Positions 51,856 through 61,219 of a stretch of DNA of 64,000 nucleotides are shown here, piece by piece. The stretch is from Alphaproteobacteria bacterium (lineage in GTDB: Bacteria; Pseudomonadota; Alphaproteobacteria; Rhizobiales; Beijerinckiaceae), in contig VGEB01000001.1 in NCBI GenBank assembly GCA_016869435.1, positions 62,001 to 126,000 of the forward strand, written 5' to 3'. Within the stretch, counting starts at the first letter, position 1. Each line of letters opens with the position of its first letter. Under the pieces are notes generated by a model. The model ran no database searches. It had not been told where the DNA came from and saw nothing but the letters and a program-made list of their open reading frames with translations. The translations under genes were made by a program, and so were the position numbers.

Positions 51856-52557
51856 ATGGCGGAAACAAACACTTCAAACGCGCGTGTCCCCAAGAGAGCG
51901 CGACCTCGCCGGCGGCCGGCGCCCGCCGACGCCGCCCGCATCGAGGAGATTTTCGCGCGTCTATCAGCCGCAAACCCTGCGCCGAAGAGCGAACTCAATT
52001 ACAAAAACCCCTTCACCCTCCTCGTCGCCGTCGTGCTGTCGGCGCAAGCGACCGACGCGGGCGTCAACAAGGCGACGCCGGCGCTGTTCAAGCTCGCCGA
52101 CACACCCGCCAAGATGGCGGCGCTCGGCGAAGAGCGCGTGCGCGACCTCATCAAGACGATCGGCCTTTTTCGCGCCAAGGCGAAAAATGTCGTCGCCCTC
52201 TCGCGATTGCTCGTTGAACGCCATGGCGGCGAAGTTCCGCGCACGCGCGAGGAGCTGACGGCGCTCCCCGGCGTCGGCCGCAAGACCGCGAATGTCGTGC
52301 TCAACGTCGCCTTCCATGAGCCGGTGATCGCGGTGGATACGCATATCTTTCGAGTCTCCAACCGGCTGCCGCTCGCGACAGGCAAGACGCCGGAAGAGGT
52401 CGAAGCCGGACTCGAAAAGATCGTGCCGCAGAAATATCTGCTGCACGCCCATCACTGGCTCATCTTGCACGGACGCTATGTGTGCAAAGCGCGCAAGCCC
52501 GAATGTCCGCGCTGCATCATCGCCGATCTGTGCCGGTTCAAGGCGAAGACAATTTAG
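51856..52557 (+). CDS. nth: Endonuclease III
   Basis: A 233-residue base-excision repair DNA glycosylase/AP lyase for oxidised pyrimidines. The helix-hairpin-helix LPGVGRKTANVVLN contains the catalytic Lys, the catalytic Asp is in AVDTHIFRVSNR, and the 4Fe-4S loop has Cys spaced C-6-C-2-C-5-C (CKARKPECPRCIIADLC). The N terminus has an extra basic segment (VPKRARPRRRPAPA). Confidence 0.97.
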   Translation: MAETNTSNARVPKRARPRRRPAPADAARIEEIFARLSAANPAPKSELNYKNPFTLLVAVVLSAQATDAGVNKATPALFKLADTPAKMAALGEERVRDLIKTIGLFRAKAKNVVALSRLLVERHGGEVPRTREELTALPGVGRKTANVVLNVAFHEPVIAVDTHIFRVSNRLPLATGKTPEEVEAGLEKIVPQKYLLHAHHWLILHGRYVCKARKPECPRCIIADLCRFKAKTI

Positions 52558-52669
52558 TTTTTGATCCCTCTCCCATTCGGCAATGAGGACAAAGTCACAG
52601 ACGCGCGTCGGCCGCCGTGGAATTTTCGACTGAAGCCGAAGGGGCGAACGCAGTCGGAGAGGAACCGTT

Positions 52670-52789
52670 ATGAACTACAAAATGGCGATCATTATTATGG
52701 GCGGCCTGCTGTTTGTCGCCGCCATGATCCCCTATGCCTACACGCCGCGATGCACGACCGCGGAATGCACGCCGGAGCGTCCGTATTGA
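52670..52789 (+). CDS. Small membrane protein, 39 residues
   Basis: GAGAGGAACCGTT precedes ATG 52670, a good ribosome binding site. The 39-residue product has one hydrophobic segment (MAIIIMGGLLFVAAMIPYAY) and a short outside tail with two Cys seven apart (RCTTAECTPERPY). The arrangement resembles a small envelope protein. No family is recognised. Confidence 0.5.
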   Translation: MNYKMAIIIMGGLLFVAAMIPYAYTPRCTTAECTPERPY

Positions 52790-52844
52790 TCGCCCAATCG
52801 TAGCGAGACGCCTGCCGGGCAGGCGCCTCGGGATGCTCTTGGCC

Positions 52845-53357
52845 TTAATTGACCTGGCAGGTCGACTCATATTTTCCGCAGGCCCTGGCGTCGCCCCTGT
52901 CGCAACTCTGTTTCCAGGCGCGGCAGCCCGGCTTTTTCCACGGCTGGCTTTCAAATTCGCCGGAACGCTTGCGCACCGGGACGCAATTATCGGTTTCCGG
53001 AACCTGCCGCGTGCCGGGCGGGCAACCATGCATCGAGTGGCCTTCCTCGCCGCGCGCCGGCCGTTGCCGCTGGCCGCTGTCCACGCAGAATTTTTGGGAA
53101 ATGGAGCAACTCACCCTCCCGCCTTCCCGGCAGGTAGACACGGCGGGCTGATAATGGACGGCGCTGCGTCCATAATTCGCCTCAAGCCTTCGAACCTCCA
53201 CAAGTCCCTTGTTGTTGGCTTTTGAAAGCGCCTCCTCTCTGGAATAGCCGCTGGCCGAAGCCTGCAACACGCCGCAGAACGCAAAGGCGCTTTCAGAAAG
53301 AGAAACCATCGAAAGAACCGTTATGGTCGAGATAGCCCCAAGATGTCTCAGTTTCAT
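52845..53357 (-). CDS. Exported Cys-rich protein of unknown function
   Basis: A 170-residue protein with a signal peptide (ISTITVLSMVSLSESAFA). The mature chain begins FCGVLQASASGYSREEALSK, a DUF4189-like pattern of an exported small domain. It contains about 11 Cys, including VSTCREGGRVSCSISQKFC, the segment HGCPPGTRQVPETDNCVPVR and the end CRAWKQSCDRGDARACGKYE. Disulphides are expected in the periplasm or outside. The role is unknown; the gene stands alone between two convergent units. Confidence 0.7.
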   Translation of the reverse strand: MKLRHLGAISTITVLSMVSLSESAFAFCGVLQASASGYSREEALSKANNKGLVEVRRLEANYGRSAVHYQPAVSTCREGGRVSCSISQKFCVDSGQRQRPARGEEGHSMHGCPPGTRQVPETDNCVPVRKRSGEFESQPWKKPGCRAWKQSCDRGDARACGKYESTCQVN

Positions 53358-53466
53358 GCCGCCCCCTTTTCGCCCCAGCTCAGGCTAAGCATGGCGCAGG
53401 GCGAAAGATAGAGGGCGCGAAAAATTTATCGGGAGGCGTTTGCAGGCGCAGCATTGCCGATCGATC

Positions 53467-54315
53467 CTAAGACAATGCTTTCCCCAGCCGCCCAGCCAAA
53501 TCCTGGATATATTGCCAAGCGACGCGGCCTGAACGCCCGCCGCGCGTGATCGACCATTCCAGCGCTTCGGCGCGGATCGTCGCCTCGGGCGCATTCAGGC
53601 CAAAACGGTCGGCGTAGCCGAAGACCATCGCCAGATAGTCGTCCTGGCTGCAGTTGTGAAAGCCGATCCACAGTCCGAAGCGATCTGAGAGCGAGATTTT
53701 CTCTTCGATCGCCTCGCCCGGATGTATCGCCGTCGCGCTTTCATTCTCCATCATGTCGCGCGGCAGCAAATGGCGACGATTCGACGTGGCGTAAAAGAGC
53801 ACATTGTCTGGCCGTCCTTCGACGCCGCCTTCAAGAGCGGTCTTGAGCGCCTTGTAGCTCGTCTCTGCGCCGTCGAAGGAAAGGTCGTCGCAAAAGACAA
53901 TGAAGCGGAACGGCGCCGGCGCCAGTTCGCCGAGAAGCGCCGGCAGCGCCTCGATATCCTCGCGATGGATTTCGATGAGCTTCAGCCCCTTGTCGGCGAG
54001 CGCGCCGTGGACGGATTTCACCAGCGAAGATTTGCCCATGCCGCGCGCGCCCCACAACAGCGCGTTGTTGGCGGGGAGGCCCAGCGCGAAGCGGCTGGTG
54101 TTGGCGAAGAGCATGTCGCGCTGGCGGTCGACGCCCTTGAGCAACGCGAGATCGACCCGGTTGACGCGGGCGACGGGATGGAACGCGCCGCCAGCCGCGC
54201 GCCAGACGAAGGCCTCGGCGGCGGCGAAGTCGGGGGCTTCAGGATTGGGCGGCGCCAATCGCTCCAACGCGCCGGCGATGCGCGCGAGCAACTGCGTGAC
54301 ATCCTCTTGCGACAT
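53467..54315 (-). CDS. DUF815 AAA+ ATPase
   Basis: A 282-residue ATPase. Walker A is GARGMGKSSLVKSV and the Walker B-like segment is RFIVFCDDLSFD; the region DNVLFYATSNRRHLLPRDMM carries sensor 1. This is the COG2607/DUF815 family, common in proteobacteria and without assigned function. It diverges from glnE, with an intergenic repeat between them. Confidence 0.9.
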   Translation of the reverse strand: MSQEDVTQLLARIAGALERLAPPNPEAPDFAAAEAFVWRAAGGAFHPVARVNRVDLALLKGVDRQRDMLFANTSRFALGLPANNALLWGARGMGKSSLVKSVHGALADKGLKLIEIHREDIEALPALLGELAPAPFRFIVFCDDLSFDGAETSYKALKTALEGGVEGRPDNVLFYATSNRRHLLPRDMMENESATAIHPGEAIEEKISLSDRFGLWIGFHNCSQDDYLAMVFGYADRFGLNAPEATIRAEALEWSITRGGRSGRVAWQYIQDLAGRLGKALS

Positions 54316-54356
54316 GATCCTCCTCGACTAATTTTTCCGACAATTCCAAGCAGCTT

Positions 54357-54443
54357 CCTCATCCTTCGAGACGCTCGCTTCGCGAGTTCGTTGAGCGGAA
54401 GGCCCGTCTGGAGCGCCCGCAGGGCGCATCTCGAAGGACGAGG
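54357..54443. repeat. Intergenic inverted repeat
   Basis: CCTCATCCTTCGAGA (54357-54371) pairs with TCTCGAAGGACGAGG (54429-54443) with one mismatch, with an inner GCTCGCTTCGCGAG hairpin. It is a very common repeat type in this bacterial group and ends only 17 bp before glnE. Confidence 0.85.
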
Positions 54444-54460
54444 GTCCGGCTCCTTTTCCA

Positions 54461-57400
54461 TTGACCTTTCGCTTGTCGACTCTCAAGGCTGATTTGCTTG
54501 ACGCGCCGGATTATATCGGATGGTCACCGCCGCATCGACGGCCCAGCCGGGAAAAGATTTTGACGCCGACCGAACATTCGCTCATCGACCGCGCCAAGGT
54601 CTTCATCGAGCCGCTCGACGCCGAGAAGGCCGAAGCAGCGCTGGCGCGCATTCTCGAGAAGGACGGCGCAAGCGATGGCGCGCTTGCAATGTTTCTGCGG
54701 GATCGGCCAACGACGCGCGATCTGCTCCTCGGCGTGTTCGGCTCTTCCTCTTATCTGACTGACCTTGCGGCGCGCGATCCGGCGCGACTCGCGCGAGCGC
54801 TCGCGAGCGATCCCGCGCAGCGCATCGAAGCCCTGATCGAGTCGACGCGGCGCATCGAAACTGATGACGAAGCCGAGCTGATGCGCCTGCTGCGCCTTGT
54901 GAAGCAGGAAGCCGCGCTCGTCATCGCCCTCGCCGATCTCGCGAAAGTCTGGGACCTGCCGGAGGCGACGGCGGCGCTCACGCGGATCGCCGACGCCACG
55001 CTCTCCGCCGCCATTCGCTTCACGCTGCGCGCCGCTTCGCTCGCCGGCAAGCTCGAACTCGCCGATCAGCGCGACCCGGAGCGCGGGTCGGGATGGATTT
55101 TTCTCGGCATGGGCAAGGGCGGCGCATATGAGCTGAACTACTCGTCCGACATCGATCTCATTGTCTTCTTCGACCGTTCGCGCACGCGCCTCGTTGACCC
55201 GTCGGAAGACGTCGACTTCTTTGTCAAACTGACGAAGCGGATCGTAAAAATCATGAGCGAGCGCACGGCCGACGGCTATGTGTTTCGCGCCGATCTGCGG
55301 CTGCGTCCCGATCCCGGCGCGACGCCGATCGCCATCCCGCTCGAAGCGGCGCTGAGCTATTATGAAAGCATGGGCCAGAACTGGGAGCGCGCGGCCTTCA
55401 TCAAGGCGCGGCCGGTCGCGGGCGACATATTCGCCGGCGAACAGTTCCTGCAAGAACTCGCGCCTTTCATTTGGCGCAAATATTTCGACTTCGCCGCGAT
55501 CGCCGACGTCCATTCGATCAAGCGGCAGATTCACGCCCATAAGGGGCACGGCAAGATCGCCGTCGCTGGCCACAACATCAAACTCGGCCGCGGCGGCATT
55601 CGCGAAATCGAATTCTTCGTGCAGACGCAGCAGCTCATCACCGGCGGCCGCGATCGGCGCCTGCGTGGACGCTCGACGCTCGCCATGCTCGACCAGCTCG
55701 TCGACAGTGGCTGGGTGGCGCCGGAGGCGCGGGACGATCTGCGCGACGCCTATCTCTTTCTGCGCGACGTCGAGCATCGCATTCAGATGATCGCCGACGA
55801 GCAGAAACATACGCTGCCCGAAACCGAAGAGGGCGTCGCCGTCATCGGCCGAATGATGGGCTTTGTCGCCTATGCCGATTTCGCCGAAGCGCTGTTGAAG
55901 CGGCTCGATGTCGTGCAGAGCCATTATGCGAGGCTTTTCGAAAGCGCGCCGGCGCTTACCTCGTCGGCCGGCAATCTCGTCTTCACCGGCGACGACGACG
56001 ATCCGGGCACGATCGAGACGATCGCCGCGATGGGCTTTTCGAATCCGAAGACGGTGACGGCGACCATTCGCGGCTGGCATTTCGGCCGTTATGCGGCGAC
56101 GCGCTCCACCGTGGCGCGCGAACGCCTGACCGAACTGACGCCGATCATGCTCGAAGCGATGGCGGCGACGGAGAACGCAGACGCCGCCTTTCTCGCCTTC
56201 GACAAGCTCATCTCGAAATTGCCGGCCGGCGTGCAACTCTTCTCGCTGCTGGTTTCGCAGCCGCGGCTCCTCAACCTGCTCGCCGCGATCATGGGCGCGG
56301 CGCCGAAACTGGCGGAGACCATTTCGCGCCGGCCGCGCGTATTGGACGCGCTTCTCGAACCGGCGTTCTTCGAAAGCGTGCCGTCGCAGGCGGAGCTTGA
56401 TCAGCGGCTTGCGGAGCAGCTCTCGGAGGCGCGCTCCTATGAAGACGTGCTCGACCGCGCCCGCATCTTCGGCCAGGAGCAGAAATTCCTCATCGGCGTG
56501 CGTATCCTCACCGGCTCGGCCTCCGTGGCGGAAGCCGGTTTGGCCTATACGCGACTGGCTGAGACGCTGATTTCCCGGCTCTTCGCGCTGGTCTGTGACG
56601 AATTCGCCAGAGTCCATGGAACCATCGAGGGCGGCGCAGCAGCAGTCGTCGCCATGGGCAAGCTCGGGGGACGCGAAATGACGGCGTCTTCCGATCTCGA
56701 TCTGATGCTGCTTTACGACGCCGATCCGCTGGCGGAATCGAAAGGCGGCGGGCGGCCGATTTCCACACAACAATATTACGGCCGACTGACGCAGCGACTG
56801 ATCAGCGCCCTATCCGCGCCCATGGCCGAGGGTCTCCTCTACGAAGTCGATTTTCGCCTGCGGCCTTCGGGCAACAGCGGCCCGATCGCAGTGAGCCTCA
56901 AAGCCTTCTCGGACTACCACGCCCATGAGGCCTGGACCTGGGAGCATATGGCCCTGACCCGCGCCCGCGTCATCGCCGGTCCCGATGCCTTCGCAAATCG
57001 GGCCGATGCGGCGATCCGCGCCGCGCTGACGCGGCCCTGCGACCCGGAAAAACTGAAGGACGACGTCTTGTCGATGCGCTGCAGGATCGAAAAGGAGAAG
57101 GGGTCTGGAAACCCTTGGGAGGTCAAGCAGGTTCCCGGCGGGCTCGTCGACATCGAGTTCATCGCGCAATATCTGATGCTGCTCCACGGCCCCCTGCATC
57201 CCGAGCTTTATTCGACGACCGTCACGGACGCCCTTCAGAATCTCAAGGACGCCGGCTTTCTCGACGTGGGCGCGGCTGAGGCGCTGACGGCGGCGTCACG
57301 ACTTTATCAGGGCCTGACCCAATTGCTGCGCCTTGCCGTCGACGAAGCTTTCCGTCCCGCCGACGCGCCGCGCGGACTGACTGAACTGCTGCTGCGAGTC

Positions 57401-57517
57401 GGCGACGCGCCCGACCTTTCCAATCTCGAAGCCCTGCTCGTCGACACGCAGCGAAGGACCCGGGAAATTTTCACGAATGTCGTCGGAGAGGTCGCCGAGC
57501 GCCCGATTTCGGCCTGA
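54461..57517 (+). CDS. glnE: Bifunctional glutamine synthetase adenylyltransferase/adenylyl-removing enzyme
   Basis: A 1018-residue regulator of glutamine synthetase. Two nucleotidyltransferase domains are seen: the N-terminal adenylyl-removing one with GMGKGGAYELNYSSDIDLIV and the C-terminal adenylylating one with AMGKLGGREMTASSDLDLML, each followed by RLRP (DLRLRPD, DFRLRPSG). The middle responds to PII. The start is unclear: TTG 54461 gives the full frame but has no Shine-Dalgarno site and stands next to the inverted repeat, so repeat insertion may have altered the 5' end. Confidence 0.95.
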   Translation: MTFRLSTLKADLLDAPDYIGWSPPHRRPSREKILTPTEHSLIDRAKVFIEPLDAEKAEAALARILEKDGASDGALAMFLRDRPTTRDLLLGVFGSSSYLTDLAARDPARLARALASDPAQRIEALIESTRRIETDDEAELMRLLRLVKQEAALVIALADLAKVWDLPEATAALTRIADATLSAAIRFTLRAASLAGKLELADQRDPERGSGWIFLGMGKGGAYELNYSSDIDLIVFFDRSRTRLVDPSEDVDFFVKLTKRIVKIMSERTADGYVFRADLRLRPDPGATPIAIPLEAALSYYESMGQNWERAAFIKARPVAGDIFAGEQFLQELAPFIWRKYFDFAAIADVHSIKRQIHAHKGHGKIAVAGHNIKLGRGGIREIEFFVQTQQLITGGRDRRLRGRSTLAMLDQLVDSGWVAPEARDDLRDAYLFLRDVEHRIQMIADEQKHTLPETEEGVAVIGRMMGFVAYADFAEALLKRLDVVQSHYARLFESAPALTSSAGNLVFTGDDDDPGTIETIAAMGFSNPKTVTATIRGWHFGRYAATRSTVARERLTELTPIMLEAMAATENADAAFLAFDKLISKLPAGVQLFSLLVSQPRLLNLLAAIMGAAPKLAETISRRPRVLDALLEPAFFESVPSQAELDQRLAEQLSEARSYEDVLDRARIFGQEQKFLIGVRILTGSASVAEAGLAYTRLAETLISRLFALVCDEFARVHGTIEGGAAAVVAMGKLGGREMTASSDLDLMLLYDADPLAESKGGGRPISTQQYYGRLTQRLISALSAPMAEGLLYEVDFRLRPSGNSGPIAVSLKAFSDYHAHEAWTWEHMALTRARVIAGPDAFANRADAAIRAALTRPCDPEKLKDDVLSMRCRIEKEKGSGNPWEVKQVPGGLVDIEFIAQYLMLLHGPLHPELYSTTVTDALQNLKDAGFLDVGAAEALTAASRLYQGLTQLLRLAVDEAFRPADAPRGLTELLLRVGDAPDLSNLEALLVDTQRRTREIFTNVVGEVAERPISA

Positions 57518-57641
57518 GCGGGAGTTGTCAGATCGGGCCGCTCGGGCATAGATACGCCGGATTCCTCGCGCAGGAGCTTTCCCGCCGGCGGCGACGGCCG
57601 CTTTGTTCAAGGCCGCCCTGGCCCTTTTTTTGGAGCACATC

Positions 57642-58544
57642 ATGTCTCACGCCCGCAAGAATGAGCGTTCTCTCGCCCGCGCCGCGCTCGGAGCGACCGC
57701 GCTCGCGGCCCTGCTGGCGATGAGCGCCGCCGGCGCGACGACTGCGACGGCGAAAACGCTCGCCAAGGTCAATGGCGTCGAGATCACGGACGAAGACATG
57801 AAGCTCGCGATGGAGGATCTCGGCCCCGCCATTCCGCGCCAGCTCGAAGGCAAGGCGCGCGAAACTTATGTTCTCGATTTTCTCATCGATGAGCAGCTCG
57901 TCGTGCAAAAGGCGCAGGCCGACAAGGTCGCCGAAACGCCGGAATTCGCCAAGAAGCTGGGCTACCTGCGTGACAAGGCGCTGATGGAGACCCTGCTCGG
58001 CAACGTCGCCCAAAAGGCCGCGACCGAAGCGGCGATCAAGCAGGCCTATGACGAGGCGGCGAAAAACCAGAAGCCGGATACCGAGTATCACGCGCACCAC
58101 ATTCTGGTGCCGACTGAAGAAGAGGCGAAGGCTGCGCTCAAGCGCGTCAAGGGCGGCGAGGATTTCGGCAAAGTCGCCACCGAACTTTCGAAGGACCCTG
58201 GCGCTAAGGGCGGCGACCTCGGCTGGTTTACCAAGGACCGCATGGTGCCGGAGTTTGGCGATGCTGCGGCGAAGCTGCAGCCGGGCCAGATTTCCGATCC
58301 GATCAAGACGCAGTTTGGTTGGCACATCATCAGGCTGGACGAGAAGCGTCCGAAAGTTTTTCCGCCGCTCGATCAGGTCAAGGATCAGGTCGCCCGCTAC
58401 GTGGTGCAGAAGGCGCAGAGCGAACTCGTCATGAAGCTGCGTGAAGGCTCGAAGATCGAACGCGCCGACCAGCCGGCCGAGGGCGCGCCCGGCGCCAAAC
58501 CGGCGGAAGGCGCCAAGCCAGCCGAACCGCCGAAGAAGAAGTAG
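57642..58544 (+). CDS. Periplasmic parvulin-type peptidyl-prolyl isomerase
   Basis: A 300-residue exported foldase. ATG 57642 has TTGGAG 6 bp upstream and opens a signal peptide (ALGATALAALLAMSAAGATTATA). A SurA-like N-terminal region (KVNGVEITDEDMKLAMEDLG) is followed by a rotamase domain (HAHHILVPTEEEAKAAL, GGDLGWFTKDRMVPEF, TQFGWHIIRLDEKRP) and a low-complexity Ala-Pro-Lys tail ending PPKKK. It assists folding of outer-membrane and exported proteins. Stands before argJ, as in most rhizobia. Confidence 0.93.
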   Translation: MSHARKNERSLARAALGATALAALLAMSAAGATTATAKTLAKVNGVEITDEDMKLAMEDLGPAIPRQLEGKARETYVLDFLIDEQLVVQKAQADKVAETPEFAKKLGYLRDKALMETLLGNVAQKAATEAAIKQAYDEAAKNQKPDTEYHAHHILVPTEEEAKAALKRVKGGEDFGKVATELSKDPGAKGGDLGWFTKDRMVPEFGDAAAKLQPGQISDPIKTQFGWHIIRLDEKRPKVFPPLDQVKDQVARYVVQKAQSELVMKLREGSKIERADQPAEGAPGAKPAEGAKPAEPPKKK

Positions 58545-58679
58545 TCCGGAAGAGCTTTTCTTCGTTTGAGGGCAGGAACGTCCCGCCGCCCGAAAATCTG
58601 TTCCGTAGCGAAGCCTTGACGCGGACGGCAAGCGCCGGGCAAATCCGCGCAGGTCCACTCCGATGTGCAAGGCTTCGCT

Positions 58680-59927
58680 ATGGCTCACGACGCCCCGGTC
58701 TCCCCGCTCGCGCCGAAATCAGTCCCCGAGATCCCGCCGCTTGACGGCGTGCGCTTCGCCGTCGGCGCCGCAGGCGTGCGCTATGCCGGACGCACCGACG
58801 TGATGCTGGCCCTGCTCGACGCCGGAACGACGGTCGCGGGCGTCTTTACCAAGTCCAAGTGCCCGTCGGCGCCGGTCGACTGGTGCCGCGAGCGTATCAA
58901 GGGCGGCAAGGCCCGCGCGCTGCTGGTCAACTCGGGAAACGCCAACGCCTTCACCGGCAAGACCGGCGCACAGGCGGTCAAATTCTCGGCGAAACTCGCC
59001 GCCGCGGCGACGGGGTCGCCCGAACGCCAGATTTTCCTCGCTTCCACCGGCGTCATCGGCGAGCCGCTCGATGCGCATAAATTCGACGGCCTGCTGGAGA
59101 AGCTCGTCGAAGGCGCGCGGCCGGACGGCTGGCAAGACGCAGCGCGCGCGATCATGACCACCGACACCTATCCGAAGCTATCGACGCGCATAGCGACGAT
59201 CGGCGGCGTCGAGGTAACGATCAGCGGCTTCGCCAAGGGCGCGGGAATGATCGCGCCCGACATGGCGACGATGCTCGCCTTCGTCTTCACCGACGCGGCG
59301 ATCGGCACGGAGGCGCTGCAGGCGTTGCTCGAAAGCGGCGCCAAGAGAAGCTTCAACGCCATCACCGTCGACGGCGACACCTCGACCTCCGACACGCTGC
59401 TGCTCTTTGCGACGGGCGCGGCGAAGAAACGCGGCGCGCCGAAGATCGAAAAGGCGAGCGACAAGCGGCTCGCCGATTTCAAGCGCGCGCTGGACGCGGT
59501 GCTGCTCGACCTCGCTCATCAGGTGGTGAAGGACGGCGAAGGGGCGCGCAAATTCGTCGAAGTAGCGGTGACCGGCGCCGACAGCGCCAAGGCGGCGAAG
59601 CGCGTGGCCTTTTCGATCGCCAATTCGCCGCTGGTGAAGACCGCGATCGCCGGCGAAGACGCCAATTGGGGGCGCATCGTCATGGCGGTCGGCAAGGCCG
59701 GCGAAAAGGCGGACCGCGACAGGCTCGCCATCTGGTTCGGCGGCGTGCGCGTCGCGCACAAAGGTTTGCGCGATCCCGACTATGACGAAGCGGAAGTTTC
59801 CCGCATCATGAAGCGCGACGAAATCGTCATTAATGTCGATCTTGGATTGGGCAAGGGCGCGGCGACGGTATGGACGTGCGACCTCACCAAGGACTATGTC
59901 GCGATCAACGGCGACTACCGAAGCTGA
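58680..59927 (+). CDS. argJ: Bifunctional glutamate N-acetyltransferase/amino-acid acetyltransferase
   Basis: A 415-residue ArgJ that recycles the acetyl group in arginine synthesis and can also acetylate glutamate with acetyl-CoA. The self-cleavage and nucleophile site is in [16 protein letters not shown], at the Thr of ATML; other motifs are [23 protein letters not shown] and [19 protein letters not shown] 58680 is preceded by CAAGG; GTG 58665 is a weaker choice. The precursor splits into alpha and beta chains. Confidence 0.96.
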   Translation: MAHDAPVSPLAPKSVPEIPPLDGVRFAVGAAGVRYAGRTDVMLALLDAGTTVAGVFTKSKCPSAPVDWCRERIKGGKARALLVNSGNANAFTGKTGAQAVKFSAKLAAAATGSPERQIFLASTGVIGEPLDAHKFDGLLEKLVEGARPDGWQDAARAIMTTDTYPKLSTRIATIGGVEVTISGFAKGAGMIAPDMATMLAFVFTDAAIGTEALQALLESGAKRSFNAITVDGDTSTSDTLLLFATGAAKKRGAPKIEKASDKRLADFKRALDAVLLDLAHQVVKDGEGARKFVEVAVTGADSAKAAKRVAFSIANSPLVKTAIAGEDANWGRIVMAVGKAGEKADRDRLAIWFGGVRVAHKGLRDPDYDEAEVSRIMKRDEIVINVDLGLGKGAATVWTCDLTKDYVAINGDYRS

Positions 59928-60251
59928 TCATGGCGTTCGCGAACGCAATTATTGGCCGATATGGTGAAAGGCGCGAAGCCGGCGGCGAAATCCTCGCACA
60001 GGACCGCGGAGCAGGTTGATATTGCGCTGGAATCTAGTCGGGCGCTTGAGGATCTGCCCGTGGGCGGCTCCCTCCCGCCGCCGCGACCGACGGGGCGCTG
60101 CGGGGCGGTAGGAACGCAGCGCGGTCGTCAGGACGATATCTGACGTGCTAGACTGCCTGATCGCCGCCGAAGCGCCGGGCCGGACGAACGCCCTGCCGCG
60201 TTGGAGACGGTAAAGGTTTGCGATCTGCGTTTGTCGTGGAACGTCGTGCTC
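59928..60251 (+). other. Intergenic region between argJ and the lipoprotein gene
   Basis: These 324 bp are GC-rich. Short frames on both strands have no ribosome binding site and no family features. In relatives an acetyltransferase gene often sits here between argJ and mutT; it is missing. Confidence 0.4.
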
Positions 60252-60773
60252 ATGCGTTGGGTCAAACTCCTCTTTGTCGCGCCGCTCGCCATGCTTTCCG
60301 CATGCAACACCGCGCGCGGCCCGGAGCCCGGCGTTGGCTTCGATCCCGCGCAGGCGAGTTATATCAGGGCGCCCGGCAGGGGCGTCATCGCCGGACAAGC
60401 TTTTCTGCGCGACGTTTCCGGAAAATCAAATGTGCGCTACGCCGCTGGCGAGACGGTGAGGCTGATACCCGCGACGACTTATGCGCAAGAGCGAATCAAG
60501 AAGTTCTATGGCTCGGTGAAATTTTTGCCGGCCGCGTCGATTCCAAAGGTGGATCCGGACACGCAATACGCTTCTCTGACTCGCACGACTACCGTGGAAT
60601 CAAACGGCCGCTTTACATTCGAGAATGTCGCGCCCGGGCGTTACTATCTCACCACGCAGCTCATCTGGAAGCCAAAAGATTCGACTTCGTCTGAAGGCGG
60701 CGCGATGTATGAGGAGGTGACGCTCACCGGCGCGGAAAACGGTCCGGTAAAGGTCATTCTCTCCGGTAATTGA
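60252..60773 (+). CDS. Predicted lipoprotein with a carboxypeptidase regulatory-like domain
   Basis: A 173-residue protein. ATG 60252 gives a short lipoprotein signal (MRWVKLLFVAPLAMLSAC) with lipobox LSAC; the frame is open upstream to 60201 without support. The mature chain looks like a beta-sandwich: GQAFLRDVSGKSNVRYAAGE, SNGRFTFENVAPGRYYLT and KVILSGN, a pattern of carboxypeptidase-regulatory or transthyretin-like domains. Role unknown. Its stop overlaps the mutT start by 4 bp. Confidence 0.75.
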   Translation: MRWVKLLFVAPLAMLSACNTARGPEPGVGFDPAQASYIRAPGRGVIAGQAFLRDVSGKSNVRYAAGETVRLIPATTYAQERIKKFYGSVKFLPAASIPKVDPDTQYASLTRTTTVESNGRFTFENVAPGRYYLTTQLIWKPKDSTSSEGGAMYEEVTLTGAENGPVKVILSGN

Positions 60774-61183
60774 GTCCGCCCGTGTCTCTCCTTCTCGTCG
60801 TGGCGGCGGCGCTCGTCGACGCCGACAACCGCGTGCTCATCGCCCAGCGTCCTGAAGGCAAGACGCTCGCAGGATTATGGGAATTTCCGGGCGGCAAGCT
60901 TCATCCCGGCGAACGGCCGGAGGAAGCGTTGGCGCGCGAACTCGAAGAGGAACTTGGCGTGCGGGTCTGCGCGCCCTGTCTCGCGCCGCTGACCTTCGCA
61001 AGCCACGCCTATGATGATTTTCATCTTCTGATGCCGCTTTATGTCTGCCGTAAGTGGGAAGGATTCGTCGCGCCGGCGGAAGGACAGGCGGTGCGATGGG
61101 CGCGCGCCCGCGAATTGCGCAACTATCCGATGCCGCCCGCCGATGCGCCGCTGATCGGCCCGCTCATCGATTTGCTGGGGTGA
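60770..61183 (+). CDS. mutT: 8-oxo-dGTP diphosphatase MutT (Nudix)
   Basis: A 137-residue Nudix hydrolase that removes 8-oxo-dGTP from the nucleotide pool. The Nudix box GGKLHPGERPEEALARELEE continues ELGV and fits GX5EX7REUXEEXGU; LAGLWEFPGGK precedes it as in MutT. The start TTG 60770 overlaps the lipoprotein stop; GTG 60782 is possible. It stands close to argJ, as in other alphaproteobacteria. Confidence 0.93.
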   Translation: MSPPVSLLLVVAAALVDADNRVLIAQRPEGKTLAGLWEFPGGKLHPGERPEEALARELEEELGVRVCAPCLAPLTFASHAYDDFHLLMPLYVCRKWEGFVAPAEGQAVRWARARELRNYPMPPADAPLIGPLIDLLG

Positions 61184-61219
61184 ACAAAATGGTAATCGCA
61201 TGGGTTTGGAGACGCTGCG

